Positions 44,727 to 56,468 of a DNA stretch of 64,000 nucleotides are shown here, piece after piece. A program made the position numbers and the translations under genes. Position 1 is the stretch's first letter, and each line of letters opens with the position of its first letter. The notes under the pieces were generated by a model. The model made no database searches. It had not been told where the DNA came from and worked only from the letters and a program-made list of their open reading frames with translations. The stretch is from NCBI GenBank assembly GCA_030407005.1, contig JAUDYN010000012.1, forward strand, positions 186,001 through 250,000, given 5' to 3'. This DNA is from Desarmillaria ectypa. Lineage: Eukaryota; Basidiomycota; Agaricomycetes; Agaricales; Physalacriaceae.

Positions 44727-46806
44727 TTAATGTGAGGTGCCGTAACCTTCTAGTAGTCTACCTATGCCCTGGACTCTCTTGTTGAAGCACGCTTTGAATG
44801 GCTGAGGCGCAATACTGACACCGACGCTAACGAAACCGTTAGGATCAATGGGTTCTGATGCCATCTGGGTTATGTTGAATGCCCATAAAATTAGCACGGT
44901 GTTTATAAACAGAGATCTATATAGTCGATCAGCAACCACTCCGAAGGAGGAAAGGGCTGTACACACTTGTCAGCCACATGTTGTCCGGGACAAGCCCTAA
45001 TGGAATTGTAAGTATGACAACGCTTCATAAAGTAACGGCATACCGTCTACCAAAACCAAAATTGAAGAAGGGTACATCATCTTTGATTCGTCCAAGATCA
45101 TCCAGCCAACGATCTGGGTTGAAATTGTCGGGATCTTCAAACAGAGCTGGATCTCTGCAAATGGACCTTACGACAATAATATGAAGAACAGCAACAGGAT
45201 GTGAGTAATATACACGTACCAGTGGTTACCAATGACCACGGTCCCCTTGGGTATACAGTAGCTCTTCTAAAAGGAACAATGAAGGTGGCGAAGCGACTCG
45301 ACCTAATGATGACTTACCCAGAAAACGTCTCGTGACGCTCGATGAGCAAAGCCTGTAAAGTATACGGTCACACTCTCCCGAGGTCAGGGCTCAATAAGAA
45401 CGCTTACCACTACCTCCAACAGGCCGCCAGCGGTACGTCTCCAATATGAAAGCTTTTACTCGAGGAAGGGCCGCATAATCCTCGAAGTTCGGTGCTTTGG
45501 TTCTCCATAAGAGAAAACAACACAGGCAAATGAATTAAAGCGTACCACGATGGCATCCAATCACTTCATCAATCTGCTGCTGGACTGCACGTTGAGCACC
45601 AGGGAAACACGCCGCAGCCATGATAACTAGGCTAATTGCGCTTGCTGTGGTAGCAGACCCAGCACCAAACATAGTACCAGCGAGGTAGACCAGTTCGTCG
45701 TGCTTCAACTCGAGCTCTGCCTGGTGCTCGATAAGGTACTTGGCGAAGCACGGCTGGATGGTGTCCTGAATATTTGATCAGAGACAGCTCTAGGACAACG
45801 AACGCGCGAGGAAAATATTACTATGTTGTTCACAACGGTATCCATTTGGCTTCTAAACAGCGCTAGTTCTTCCGCGTGCCACGTCCTGAGCTCCTTGCCA
45901 TAGAAAGGCAAGTACCTGTTGACGCCTTCAGTCTCCTACAATTATACGACTCGATGTTACTATACTGACCTTAAGATTGGATACTCATCAACTTTGTACT
46001 CGCCCGGCCGAACCGCGAGTCCAACCCTTTGCAGGCTACGCGCCACAGCGACGATCTCCGGATCATCGGACCGACCGGGCACCGTCCTCCCGTATGTCAA
46101 GGCTAAAATGAATGATCCAGCGTACCTACGGCAGACAAATCGAAATTGTTCGGTCATCATAAACGTGGCTTCAAGATATCCACTTACCGTCTGGCATGGC
46201 ACGCATGACTGTCTGGATCCTCAATAAGGTCCAAGATGACATTCTTCGCGTAGCGCATCTGGAGTGGCTCGTAATCAACCACTGCTTTCATCTGCAGATG
46301 GCTGTGCAATGCTCTAAAGGGAGAGAAAGAAGAAGAGTTAACAGGGAAGCATTCTAGATCCGCTTATAAACTAACCTTCGAAGCTTTCTGAACCTCTTGC
46401 CAGAGTTCAGAAGCAGGATCCTCATGCCTCCGGAGACCATTTCACTTGCTGCGACCCACTTTGGACGGTCAGCGAGTGATGCACCTTCTTTCTCCATGAT
46501 ATCAATCGCGGCTTGTTGTTGACCGATGACAACAACCGTCTTTGATCCCGACTTCAGTGTGACGACGGGGCCATGTTCTTGAAACAGAGTTTCTAATTCC
46601 TGAAATGACCTAAAAGGTTGCCGATCAGCCTCTTGTTCCACCTTGAGCATAAAGACTTACGCAAAGGAGGAAGTCGATCTCCCAAAATCCCAATTTCCTT
46701 CAGGACCTGGGGGTAGCGGAAGTTTGTTGCGCTTTCGCGATACTGCTGCCGTGTAGTAAATTAGCACAGCGGCACATAGCGCAAGTAGGAGGAGGAGGAT
46801 GGACAT
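44727..46806 (-). CDS. cytochrome P450 lacking the usual I-helix acid
   Basis: Membrane-anchored heme monooxygenase. Twelve exons (46806-46661, 46609-46376, 46313-46188, 46125-45970, 45915-45822, 45765-45546, 45494-45414, 45352-45318, 45266-45220, 45166-45044, 44996-44967, 44916-44727) give 493 residues, with GT-AG introns. An N-terminal anchor (SILLLLLALCAAVLIYY) and proline hinge (KLPLPPGP) are followed by the C-helix context FRKLRR, the I-helix GAGSATTAS, the K-helix ETYRWRP, the PERF-like FNPDRWLDD and the heme loop FGFGRRACPGQ. Most P450s of this kind have Asp or Glu before TT; here it is Ala (codon 45652-45654). That may reduce oxygen activation or mark an unusual chemistry. One exon is only 30 nt. 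Substrate unknown; no biosynthetic core gene lies nearby. Confidence 0.85.
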
Positions 46807-49526
46807 TATTGGAAATCCAACAAAGAGCCATCTGGCTATTTAAACCGTACATTTGCTCGCGTGGCGGCGAATTCCGACTCGGAAGTAGGGTCACTTACCC
46901 GTTACTACGTCTAAGTCTGGGCAATGCTAATTCAATCTCAACGAAGAGGCCGATAGATAGCCCTTGTAACACCGCCAGAGGTTAAGGAATATTTCTAGAC
47001 GTTCCTACTTTAATGGTAAGCACACTACGAAAAATAACGGCGACCCATACGTGCGAATATGGAGCTTCTTCAGGAAGAGTGAACAAATAATCATTATGCC
47101 AATGCTAATGGGTCCGAGTCGGAGGGATGACGACACATGGTGGTCGGTACCCTTAAGCACTCAGATTCATCCCCTTTAGAAGGACTTCGAGGTCGAAAGT
47201 GGAAAGGACGGGTAACATTTGTCGCCTTATGCGGCACGACTATGACAGTTCCTCCGACTCGGAGAGAGAATGACATAGTCGTATTACTATTTACGGAATG
47301 ATCAACCGTCGAGCTATGTCTTCCGAGGACAAAATTACCTGGATGTTTAATTGTCGAGTTCAGTGTCCCTGCTTTTAGACGCCTGGTTGACTGATGCCGC
47401 CGAACGGGTAGAAGGGGACATCGTCATGGGAGGATTCAGCATCGCTGAAAGTTACTATCAGATGTTATGTCATCGATAAAAACGAACAGATGGATCGACT
47501 TTGATTCATCTTATTGGAACCTTCATGCCTATTTCGCCAAGACCTCATGTCAGGAATGTGTCTGAAGAGCGGCGTCATCGTGGGACTGAGCCACTGCTGC
47601 GAGAAGAAGATGGATCCGGCTGATTGACTATCTTGAGACATAGAAATGCGTGCGTCAATCGCCTCGGAATCATTAGTACCCACCCTGCCAATGATACTTA
47701 CGTTCAATATTTGCTATCGGCTCCTCACATAATAGTGCCCAGGCTTTTTCAGTGCATGCCTGGGTATTCAAGGAAGTCTGTACGTGCATCTTACCATTTA
47801 CGAGATTCCTTATAAATGGGCTAGCAGATGTACGTGTATCCTGCATGAGTATAGAAGAAAATATGTAGCATGGCAGACGCGCGACAAAAAAGAACAGGTC
47901 AACAGCACAGATTCTGTCTCGAGTCCTTATCTTTGTCAGAGCCCGCGGCCGACCGAAATGGTATGGTTAGAAAGGACATCATGTCCGCCCGAAAGAACTT
48001 TTTAGATAAGGAGGACCAAGCCTGATTACCAACTACTGTGTTATTTCTGATTCATAAGGTCAAGAAGATTGCATCATCCCGCCCGAGCGTCCTTTCAAGT
48101 GCGGTACGGTCGGGCTTCATGTGACTACGTGAGTTCGGTACTTCGGCCCGGTCTTTTGATCACCGCTTTTCAACCTCGCTTTTTGTCTCTACATTGCGGA
48201 TGGTGGGCGCCGGCATGTTTGCGTATCTTTTTCATTATCCACATACTCTGTTCATTTACCCTCACCGATGAACAATCTACAATCTTTTCCATTGACCCTG
48301 ATGTTCTCACCCACAAGCTTCTGCTATCTTCTGGTTCTCAAATAAGTTCATTCATCGAGTCCTTCACATGGCTTCGCCTCATTCGCATCCATGTGAGCGA
48401 AGCCTTGATCTATGCTCTTATTAATCAGCCATTGCTGCTAAATACCCGGATGAGTATCCGTTTATCTCGGTGCGATATCTTTTCTCGAACGCTCAAATTT
48501 AAAACTCGAACCATCTGCTGTATACTTAATATTACTCTCAGAAGCCGTTTATGCATTGAGTATGATGCCCCAGCTTCCAGAGTGAAGTCATTCATGACAA
48601 ATAAGGCCTGCGCCACGGCCTGCTTACCAGTTCTCCTCCGATTCCGCACGTGTTTCTTTCGGACAAGACTAGCACATTAATTTGAGAAGTGTACTCTACG
48701 TATTTTCTGATTTACTTAACACCGACGACTCTGTTACATTTTCCGATATCGTGAAGGCAGGGAAGAATGGGTCATCTTTGCTTACAATTTATAAGAAGGA
48801 TGACACTAGTCCGAGTTTCATTTGGCAAATATAATCGTCCGGTAAAATCAATAACCATCGAGTCTGACCTGATTTCTCTCCCTATCCCAAAGAAGAAGAA
48901 AAAGAAGAAGAAGAAAAAGAAGAAGAAGAAAAAAGGTTTCCTCCCACTTGGTTTGATGCGCGTACGATAAAACCACCGGACCCAGAGCGGGTCTCCGTCC
49001 ATTCGCAACAAAATAAGCATCGCATTCTCTTAGCGATATTACTATCTCACCGATGCGGGACTCAAATTTTGGGAGAAAATTGGAGACACTTATGGGAGTG
49101 CGTGTGATTTCAGACCTTAAATATTAACCCGAAAGGTCGTGGTCTCCGTGTTCGGGAGTTCATGCTGACCCGTCCTAACGCTGAAGTCCTATGGACCGTG
49201 GACCAGCCAATCACGTTCTTACCGAGGACCAGTTAGCATACAAGAATTAAAATAAGAATCCATTCTTTCCTGCCTGTTTAAAGAAAAATGCAATGCGATT
49301 TGTAATAAAGATCATATGATAATGTACAGTGCATGTGAAAAAAGATACAGCTATTTGTTACGCCCGCGGAGATAGTATGAAAGTGGGGTAGGCTACTTTT
49401 CTACCCAAGTTCCCAGTAGCCAGCGACGGGCCCGAGGTAAGTAGGGGGTCTGGAATCGAAGCCAAAAGAGTTCGTTCCTTCGTTGTTGTTGTACCCTATC
49501 ATTGTGAGTAAACTGTAAGCTATGCG
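46807..49526. other. intergenic stretch
   Basis: No gene is supported. A 203-codon frame at 48069-48680 is rejected below. Copies of CCGACTCGGA or its complement near 46875, 47112 and 47257 form a small set of inverted sequences upstream of the P450. The AAG microsatellite lies at 48890-48935. Confidence 0.45.
48890..48935. repeat. AAG microsatellite
   Basis: About 46 bp of AAG units interrupted by extra A runs (pattern AAGAAGAAGAAAAAG repeated). It is a simple low-complexity tract and its number of units is likely variable. Confidence 0.9.
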
Positions 49527-50698
49527 CTACCCCCCTTCACTGTGCTTCTCGCTAAGATGCCGCTCCAGCGTGCTCTGCGACGAATAAAACTTGCTGAGGG
49601 GACACAATGGACATCGCCAGTTACTCCCACGCCCATGCTGCCGAACTTCATGTCTCAGTCGGTCGTGCTTCCGTGAGAAGCCCTCGGAACATCCGGGGAT
49701 AGTGCAGACGAACGGCTTGGGATCATTGGATCGACGATGGGTGAGCATGTGTACGTTGCGGGTGTAGCTTCGGGTGAACCAGCGTCCGCATTCTGGGAAG
49801 AGACAGGGATGGGGGCGCAGTGCGTTGCCTTCGGTGGGAGCTGGGGCAGTGGCGGGAGTGGAAGGGGAACCGAGCTGGGGCGCCCGTTGTGTTTCTTCCT
49901 TGGGAGAAGGAAACGTTGATGGCGTAGACGAAACTGCTGGTGATGGGAGAGGAAGATAAGAAGACTGCGTCGACGTCGAAGTAACGTCAGAGCCTGGAGA
50001 AGGAGGAAGATATGAAGTGGATGTGGGAAGGGGGAACTCTGGGAGAGGTTCTGATGTATCTGGGAAAACTGTTTATACCAACCTTTACGTCAGGGACGCA
50101 TAGTAGGGATATTAAATGAAATGACGAACCTGGGTTGAAATCTGACCAGATCATTCCGTTCAAAGAAAATATATCCATGGGCGAGAACGCGTCTGGCATC
50201 TGGCATTCCTGTTGGTTCATTAGGATGCAGGATGTCTCGCCCGGCGGCGTAGGCAGTTGTATTGGGTCGAGAAAACTCGAGCTGGGATCGAGAAGCGCGT
50301 CGGTGCAAGCCCTGAATGAAGTTTCAAGGGCCGATGCAGTTGCATTAGGAGGAGGTTGCTCCACGAGCGACTCTGTAGCCGTTCGTCAGTCCCACTTTAG
50401 ATATAACAATGAAGAGATACACACCCTCTTTGAAGTCCTCTTGCCAATCCCAGGTGGAACTGAGATTCTGCGACGACGACGTCGTCGTAGAGGCGCGACT
50501 CGAAGCCCACATCGTGAGCTCCAGTCCGTTTTCGCTCTTGATAGTAGTGAAGCGTAGTTCTAAATCAGTGGGAGGAAAAGGCGTCACAAGCCCTGACTCG
50601 CAGGGCTTCATATCGAAAACGACAGCGCCATCCGGAAGAGATACTTTGAGTAGCACTTGGTTACGGGAGAGGTCGCTCAAAGGAAGGGCCAGGGTCAT
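49527..50698 (-). CDS. C2H2 zinc-finger transcription factor
   Basis: Three exons (50698-50425, 50372-50130, 50068-49527) give 352 residues. The C-terminal 95 residues hold three zinc fingers: CLFPECGRWFTRSYTRNVH with MLTH, CTIPGCSEGFSRKHDRLRH with VRQH, and CPLCPLSKFYSSQSTLERH with SEKH. The order C-x4-C then C-x2-C is common in fungal nuclear regulators. The rest is Ser/Thr/Pro-rich and probably disordered (STSTQSSYLPLPSP, PSKEE-type tail), with an acidic hydrophobic patch (MDIFSLNGMIWSDFNP) that could act in activation. The start ATG at 50698 gives MTLALPLSDLSRNQ; a longer frame begins further upstream without an ATG. Its targets are unknown. Confidence 0.85.
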
Positions 50699-53600
50699 TG
50701 TGTTGAATCCGAGGGGAAGTGAGTGAGCCAACGCACTCTCAAGCGGACGCAGCCATAGTTATATGTCCGTGGATCCAAGGACATCACCTTCGGGGAAACC
50801 ATCGAGAACCAATTCCATGATACGCGAAATGACAACTTAGCCGACACCCAGTGTAGATTCAATTTGGCGCCCAAATAAACGGAATATATTTTTGGCGTTT
50901 TTTCAGCTTTTGGTAGGAGAACAAACCATTGCGCTGTCGGGATTAGAGGATGGAAATGGGGCCAAAAGATAAAACGGGATTGCGAGCAGACAAAATGTCT
51001 TGCGGAACACCTCGGAAAACATACCCGTGGATTTTAGTGAAGTGGCGGAGTTTCAATTCAAGGGCCTCTAGCCCCCCCTCAAGACTACTGGGATTACCAA
51101 ACTCTTCGTCCCTTTTCATCATGTGCAGTCACTCATCACTCGCTTTTCGCTCCGACTCTCCGGACCCTTAATATCATGAGGGACTGCCTGCGATTCGGGT
51201 CTCATGCTATCTGACTAGTATAATCCTTCATTTCTGCGATTCGGATAACAGCCCTGCAAACACTTGTACCTCTCGATCGGTCTTGATCTTGGACAGGTAC
51301 CTCGACTTGAGTATCACGCCATTGTCCAAGCAGCCCAACCGACACTTGGGTCTCCCCCACCGACACTTTAGGAATCCTCGTTTTTGTTTGTGTTCCAGGG
51401 CTTACCCCGGGCAAGGAATTGACTTGCATAGGTTTTTTATCATTCCCTTCTTCGAATATTATGATGCCTCTCGATTGCCGTTCTAGGTCCCACGAGATTG
51501 AGATCAGCCTGTGCTAGATCCTGGTCTTCTGGCGGGATAAGTATAGTTCAATGAAGTTGTGTTTCCACTAAAGCGCACGTGAAGACCAATGGGACTCGAG
51601 CGTCGCTTAACAGTGCCTGTATTACCAAGGCACGTCCCGAACCAAATCACGGTGCTACATCTGGCTTGCTAAACCCGTCCCTGCCAGCTCTCCGTCACCA
51701 TAAGCATATGATTCTCAAATATCCAAGTGTGGCGCACCCGAATCTTCTTTGCTCCAAATAGCACTCATCGGGCTCGAGCGTTTCAGGTCCCGAACCTGTG
51801 ATTATTATCTGTTGTTTCATACTGACGATGTTTGCGGTGGTGAGGAATAATTTCTCACCTTAGCTTTACCACCAAACAAAGCGTACTGATCGCTCCGCTG
51901 CAAGATTTTTATGTTTCAAAGTCCTAATAATGCATTCCCCAACTTCCACCTTTCAACCCCAAGCCAAATTGGTGCGCAGATCTTGGCGTTCTTCCGGTAA
52001 TCGGAACAGTATGACGAAAATCAGGTCCAGAGGGCTTACCTCTGACCCTCCACGTTTCCTGACGGGAACAATACTTCCACGGGCAACGAAGGTTCGTTGC
52101 TAAGCTGTGACTTACGTATGTATCTCTCCCGATTCGAGCATTACTCGCGCTCTCTAAATTGTTTAGTAGCAGGTGATTCTTCTTCCTCAAATGTGGCGCA
52201 AGTATTACTTGAATAATAAGCGAGATTGGATCTCGTCCTGTGATAAAATGGCAGCGGACAGTACCGTAGCTATGTACATTCTCCTTAGTAGTCATATAAA
52301 TGCGTTGAACTTATAAGTGAGTCATTCACGTTTGGTGACTGTGTAAAGCCATACGTCGTACGGCTGAATGTTACCACGCAATGTCTGCGGCGACGGCATC
52401 GTAAGGTGATAAAATGCCGTGCTGCGCCGATAACCTAGACCTCACAAACGCATCAGAATATCAGGAACCCGTTGAACGGGAGAAGCATGGGGATTCGGGG
52501 GAAGGACATGACGCTTATCAACATCCTGTTTACAAGCTAAGAACCTAAGTCCGCCGTGCTCTGCTAGATACATAGTTACTTGTAGTCATAGAGTAATACG
52601 CGATCTCTACCAACCGTTACTCTGAATTCTACCGTTCTTACGCATGTGATTGACAGACATTCCAGGTATGCACCGAATCGAATCACAGTCCCGCACAGCA
52701 TTCCCTGGACCTGGCAGATCAGAGGGAGTATTTTTCCGAGTCTTGGCATGTTTACATAGGCGAGTATGATTTCCAAGGGCGTTGGATGCCCCTGCAGGGA
52801 GGCTTTCCCGATGCGCGAACGTCTAATTCGCCAGCGTCCGATGGACGATAACCAGCGGAAGGTGCTGTTCCTACCAGACACACCGTTGGTAGCGAAGAAA
52901 GGACCTGAAGCACCGAGCGAGTTCGTAGACAACTTCAAGGACGTTCACATGAGATGGGGAAATACATGCACTGATATTTAAGGAACGGGAACAGGAACAG
53001 GAAGTGTGGTGAGAGGAGGAAGAAAAAGTGCACTTGTTGAGGTTAATTAGAAGCAGAATTTACCAAAGAAAACAGCAGTGGTCCAATGATGGTATCCATT
53101 AAAGTATCTCGGATCACTTTATGGGGTCGACGTCGCACTACATGAGCTCGTGTCTCTCTTTTCGGGTTCTGAAGCGTGGGGAATCTGTACACAACACATG
53201 TATCATAGCATGCAAGTCCAAGTGAGCTTTCACCGAGATTTTGGTTGTTCTTGTTGGTACTGTAAGGGGGTGGGAACATTAAGGGAGGTTGGAAATCTCC
53301 ATCAAAACTCACGAGATTTGGTTGGGTGTCTGTCCTATGACGCAACGTTCAGCTACTTTTGGGATGAATCGGGCTGGGGCTTAGGCCAGCAAAGGCTGTC
53401 CCAGAACTTGGTCAAAATCCAACCATAATTACTGTCGTTTGCATAGAGCTTGACAATTTATGACGATCTAGGCAATTTCGGCACGCTTCCATTCGAGATT
53501 TGTGACGAAATCCAATGATTCTATTCTCATCCACAAAACTACCAGACTTTTACCTGTATACGAACGGATGTAAACACATCCCTAAACACAACCTACTAAT

Positions 53601-54195
53601 TCAAATTTGCAAGACAACCAAGTTCGTAAGATGATTTTATTGAGAATTTGATGCCGACCACTTCCAAAGCGCAGTAAAGGTAGGTAACTAAATTCATCAC
53701 CGTTTGAAACAGTGGGTGAGGCCCCGAGTGTTATTACAAGCGAAGCCGTACTACATTCTGATTTTCTAATTGTTCACCCACCAGACAAATATGAGGCAAA
53801 AACAAAACTGCCATAGAAATGTACGCCCGTTGACAGAAGATCTTTCAGTCGACGTCGGGGTCAATCGTCCGACACTAAGGATTTAGTAAAGCTATTGATG
53901 AGTGCTTAACCCTTTTGAACAGCAGTCTCGGTGTCGACATCGACACTTGATTGTACTATTTCTGTTGCTCTTGAATTGCCCTGATGTAAACGCCGAATGT
54001 AGCGCTATATGACACCAAACAAATATGATGAGACCAGAGTACAAACATGGCAGGAATGACACGACGCTACTGCAGAGCAACAAGTGTCGTCATCTCACCC
54101 CCCAAGCGATCTCATCTCGCCTATGCAGGTTCCTTTCTCGTGATGATAAATATCCCTATGAAACGGGAGTCTCAGCGACGAAATATCTGCCCAAT
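50699..54195. other. gene-poor stretch
   Basis: Minus-strand frames at 51924-52295, 52576-52938 and 53043-53345 reach 100-123 codons but lack domains and convincing introns. I see no LTR, tRNA or tandem repeat. Confidence 0.4.
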
Positions 54196-54822
54196 TCATC
54201 CTGCATCGATGTCGTGCTCGGAAAGCAATGTTCTTAGAAGTTCTGCCACTTGAGAGTGGAGGTTCTCTATATACCAGCACGTCGTCAGTGATTCTGAAGG
54301 ATATTGACAATGGGTAGGGCACGCACTTGTCCTCTTTAACGCCGCAATGTATTCTGTATTTGCTACGGCCATTTCTTCTTCGAGCTGTTGTAGTCGCTTG
54401 GCCTAGACGACGTGAGAAAGGAAAAATGACATGACAGTACCGCGTACCTGCTCCTCTTCCTCCTCTGGCTGCGGCAGGGATTGTATAAGATACTCCACTT
54501 GTTTCGCCTTGGCCATCAGGTCTGTTACCAGTTCCTTCTTATTTGCTATAGGACATGATGTCGTTAGCACGAGCAAAGCAAGTTGTACAGGTAGCACACA
54601 CCCTCGAATACGTCCTCGGGATCATACTTTTCCGGGTTCCTCGATTTTGAGACGGGAACCTGCGAGCTTACTTGCAAGAAATTCGCGCGTGTAGTGAGAT
54701 AGGCGATGCTGTTCGACATGATGGTAAGGAGCTGGCCCAAGGTCAGTTAGGCTGGATTACAGGAAAGGTGGAGTGGTGGGCACCTGTTGGATTTCATCTT
54801 GTAGTTGCGTTATACGGTCCAT
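54196..54822 (-). CDS. med21: Mediator complex subunit 21 (MED21/Srb7)
   Basis: Middle-module subunit of the nuclear Mediator complex that bridges regulators and RNA polymerase II; it heterodimerises with MED7 through a coiled coil. Five exons (54822-54784, 54731-54602, 54545-54448, 54402-54327, 54266-54196) give 137 residues, typical for the family. It begins MDRITQLQDEIQQ, has NSIAYLTTRANFLQ, the hallmark KKELVTDLMAKAKQVEYLI then SLPQPEEEEEQ, and a C-terminal helix AKRLQQLEEEMAVANTEYI ending LLRTLLSEHDIDAG. The first exon is only 39 nt. All introns are GT-AG. Confidence 0.95.
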
Positions 54823-55101
54823 GTGCGTTAGTTCCTGGTGCATTGCGCGATGCGCCTGCAAAAAAGAAGAAAAGAGGCGCCGGCGCGTTCGCGTCGACAG
54901 TTGTTGTGAAAGTCGTAAGCGCCCATAGCGGAGAGTGAAATTGTTACCCAAATGGGATACTTATGTAAGCGATATAATGGAGGCCGAGACTTTAGATTGC
55001 CGACTATTGCCCTGCCGCTGACTTTGCACCCTCACGTGCACCTGTCGCGACGTGGCTGGTCTTGTACCACCGGTGGCCAACGCTGTCATTAAATACGTCA
55101 A

Positions 55102-55725
55102 AATGTTCCCTTATGAATCTATTCAGATTCCCTCTCTGGCAATGGTAGTTTCCTTGCTTCTACTGGCAATCCACTAGATGTCACTCCCCGCGATGGACCT
55201 CAGTCCCCAGCTGCACCCAACGTGCCTACACAGCTGAGCAGCCCAGATAATGTTGAAATATCTGAACTGGTTTGAGACGGTAGTGAGGAAATTTTCATCA
55301 GTACTGCCAGCAGCAAACATTGCATGTTCAAGGATGCCCCTGATTTCAACAGATTTAAGGTGCTAATGGGCTCAGCTAGATCAACAGAGTCTCTTATCGA
55401 AGCGGCGAGGAATCTGATCAACATCTTCAGTCGATCGAACCAAAAAATTCCTAGCTCGTTGGGGAAATATGGTATCAAACGCGGAACATTTAAACTGGAT
55501 TTTCTCCTCACGGTGATGCTGGACCATGCCCATCCTTGCTCCGACCTCTATCGTGCTGAAAGCAGTCAGTGGTACGTTGCAGCTGCAATCTGTGCTTGTC
55601 GAGACGAGAGGTGTGATGGTAAAAGTACTATGGATGGACTTAATGCCTTTGCTATGTACCAAATGGTCATTTTGACGACCATTAGATGCAACTTGAACTC
55701 AATTGCCGTTATTAACTCATGTTGA
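55102..55725 (+). pseudogene. relic of an unrecognised gene, possibly HNH-type
   Basis: A frame open from about 55300 to 55725 reads LIEAARNLINIFSRSNQK, KRGTFKLDFLLTVMLDHAH and AICACRDERCDGKS. Upstream another piece (LDVTPRDGPQSPAAPNVPTQ) is separated by an in-frame TGA. The general look (helical lead, then RD-x2-C) recalls the HNH-nuclease proteins common in mushrooms, but the catalytic His pair is not visible, so this is only a guess. It lies between MED21 and the dynein gene. Confidence 0.3.
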
Positions 55726-56468
55726 GACTCGGTGCTCAGTACTGCTAATGCCTGTAATTGTATTGGCTTTTCTTGGAAACATATTCTGGAGCAGTATAAT
55801 CAGTCTTCCAAGAATCATTAGTAGGAGTGGACCTCTCATATTGTGAGAAATTTCCACTAACCTGGATGTCAAACAAGGAGTCGACGGCATGCATCGTACC
55901 GCATTACTGTGCTGAGCTATCTTCTCCATCCCCGTCAGCTGAAAGACTGAATTGGAAACAGAAATACTATACGGGGGATTTCGGGAAAATGATATTGATA
56001 ATAGATTCAATTGTAGGAGGCAAAGGTGTAGATGGCACTGAGATTAATACCAAAGGTCCGTTATATTAAGGCATCAAGAACTTCAGGGAGGTTCGTCAGC
56101 ATCACGGCCCGAGAACCGCACGACGTGGCTGTGCTATGTTGTCCTACATGCTTGTTGCCAAACAAACCCTTCCCTGCCTCCGTCCACGACGTCGAAATAT
56201 TCCAACGGCACGGCGACGCGTGGTGGCCTCGTTTAAGTTGCGCTACAGACATATTATCTCCATGTAAGCTCTATACTACCAATACGACGGGAAAATGGAT
56301 CCTGAACACGGGTTTTTTCAGCATTATTTCACCAGCTACCGTCGCACTTTACCTCGACGACTTGCTGCAACTTCCCTTGGGCTTTGGTCCCGCTCGACCT
56401 TGTCGAAAAGCGCGAGAAACTCGGCCAGATCCTCTTGCGAATCTCTTCCGCCTCGTGGTAGAATCAAT

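Noticed and set aside
46661..46720. Frameshift in the P450 N-terminus
   Set aside because: Another frame reads GILGDRLPP, which looks P450-like, but the called frame continues smoothly through the next splice and all twelve exons sum to whole codons, so I keep the gene as intact.
26085..46806. Secondary-metabolite gene cluster (reductases, alcohol dehydrogenase, P450)
   Set aside because: No polyketide synthase, NRPS, terpene synthase or other core enzyme is present, and F-box genes, pseudogenes and duplicates lie between. Duplication explains the reductases.
48069..48680. 203-codon open frame on the plus strand
   Set aside because: Composition rich in Arg, Cys, Ser and Leu without any domain, no introns in an intron-rich genome, and an opposing frame of similar quality at 48425-48649. 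Probably chance.
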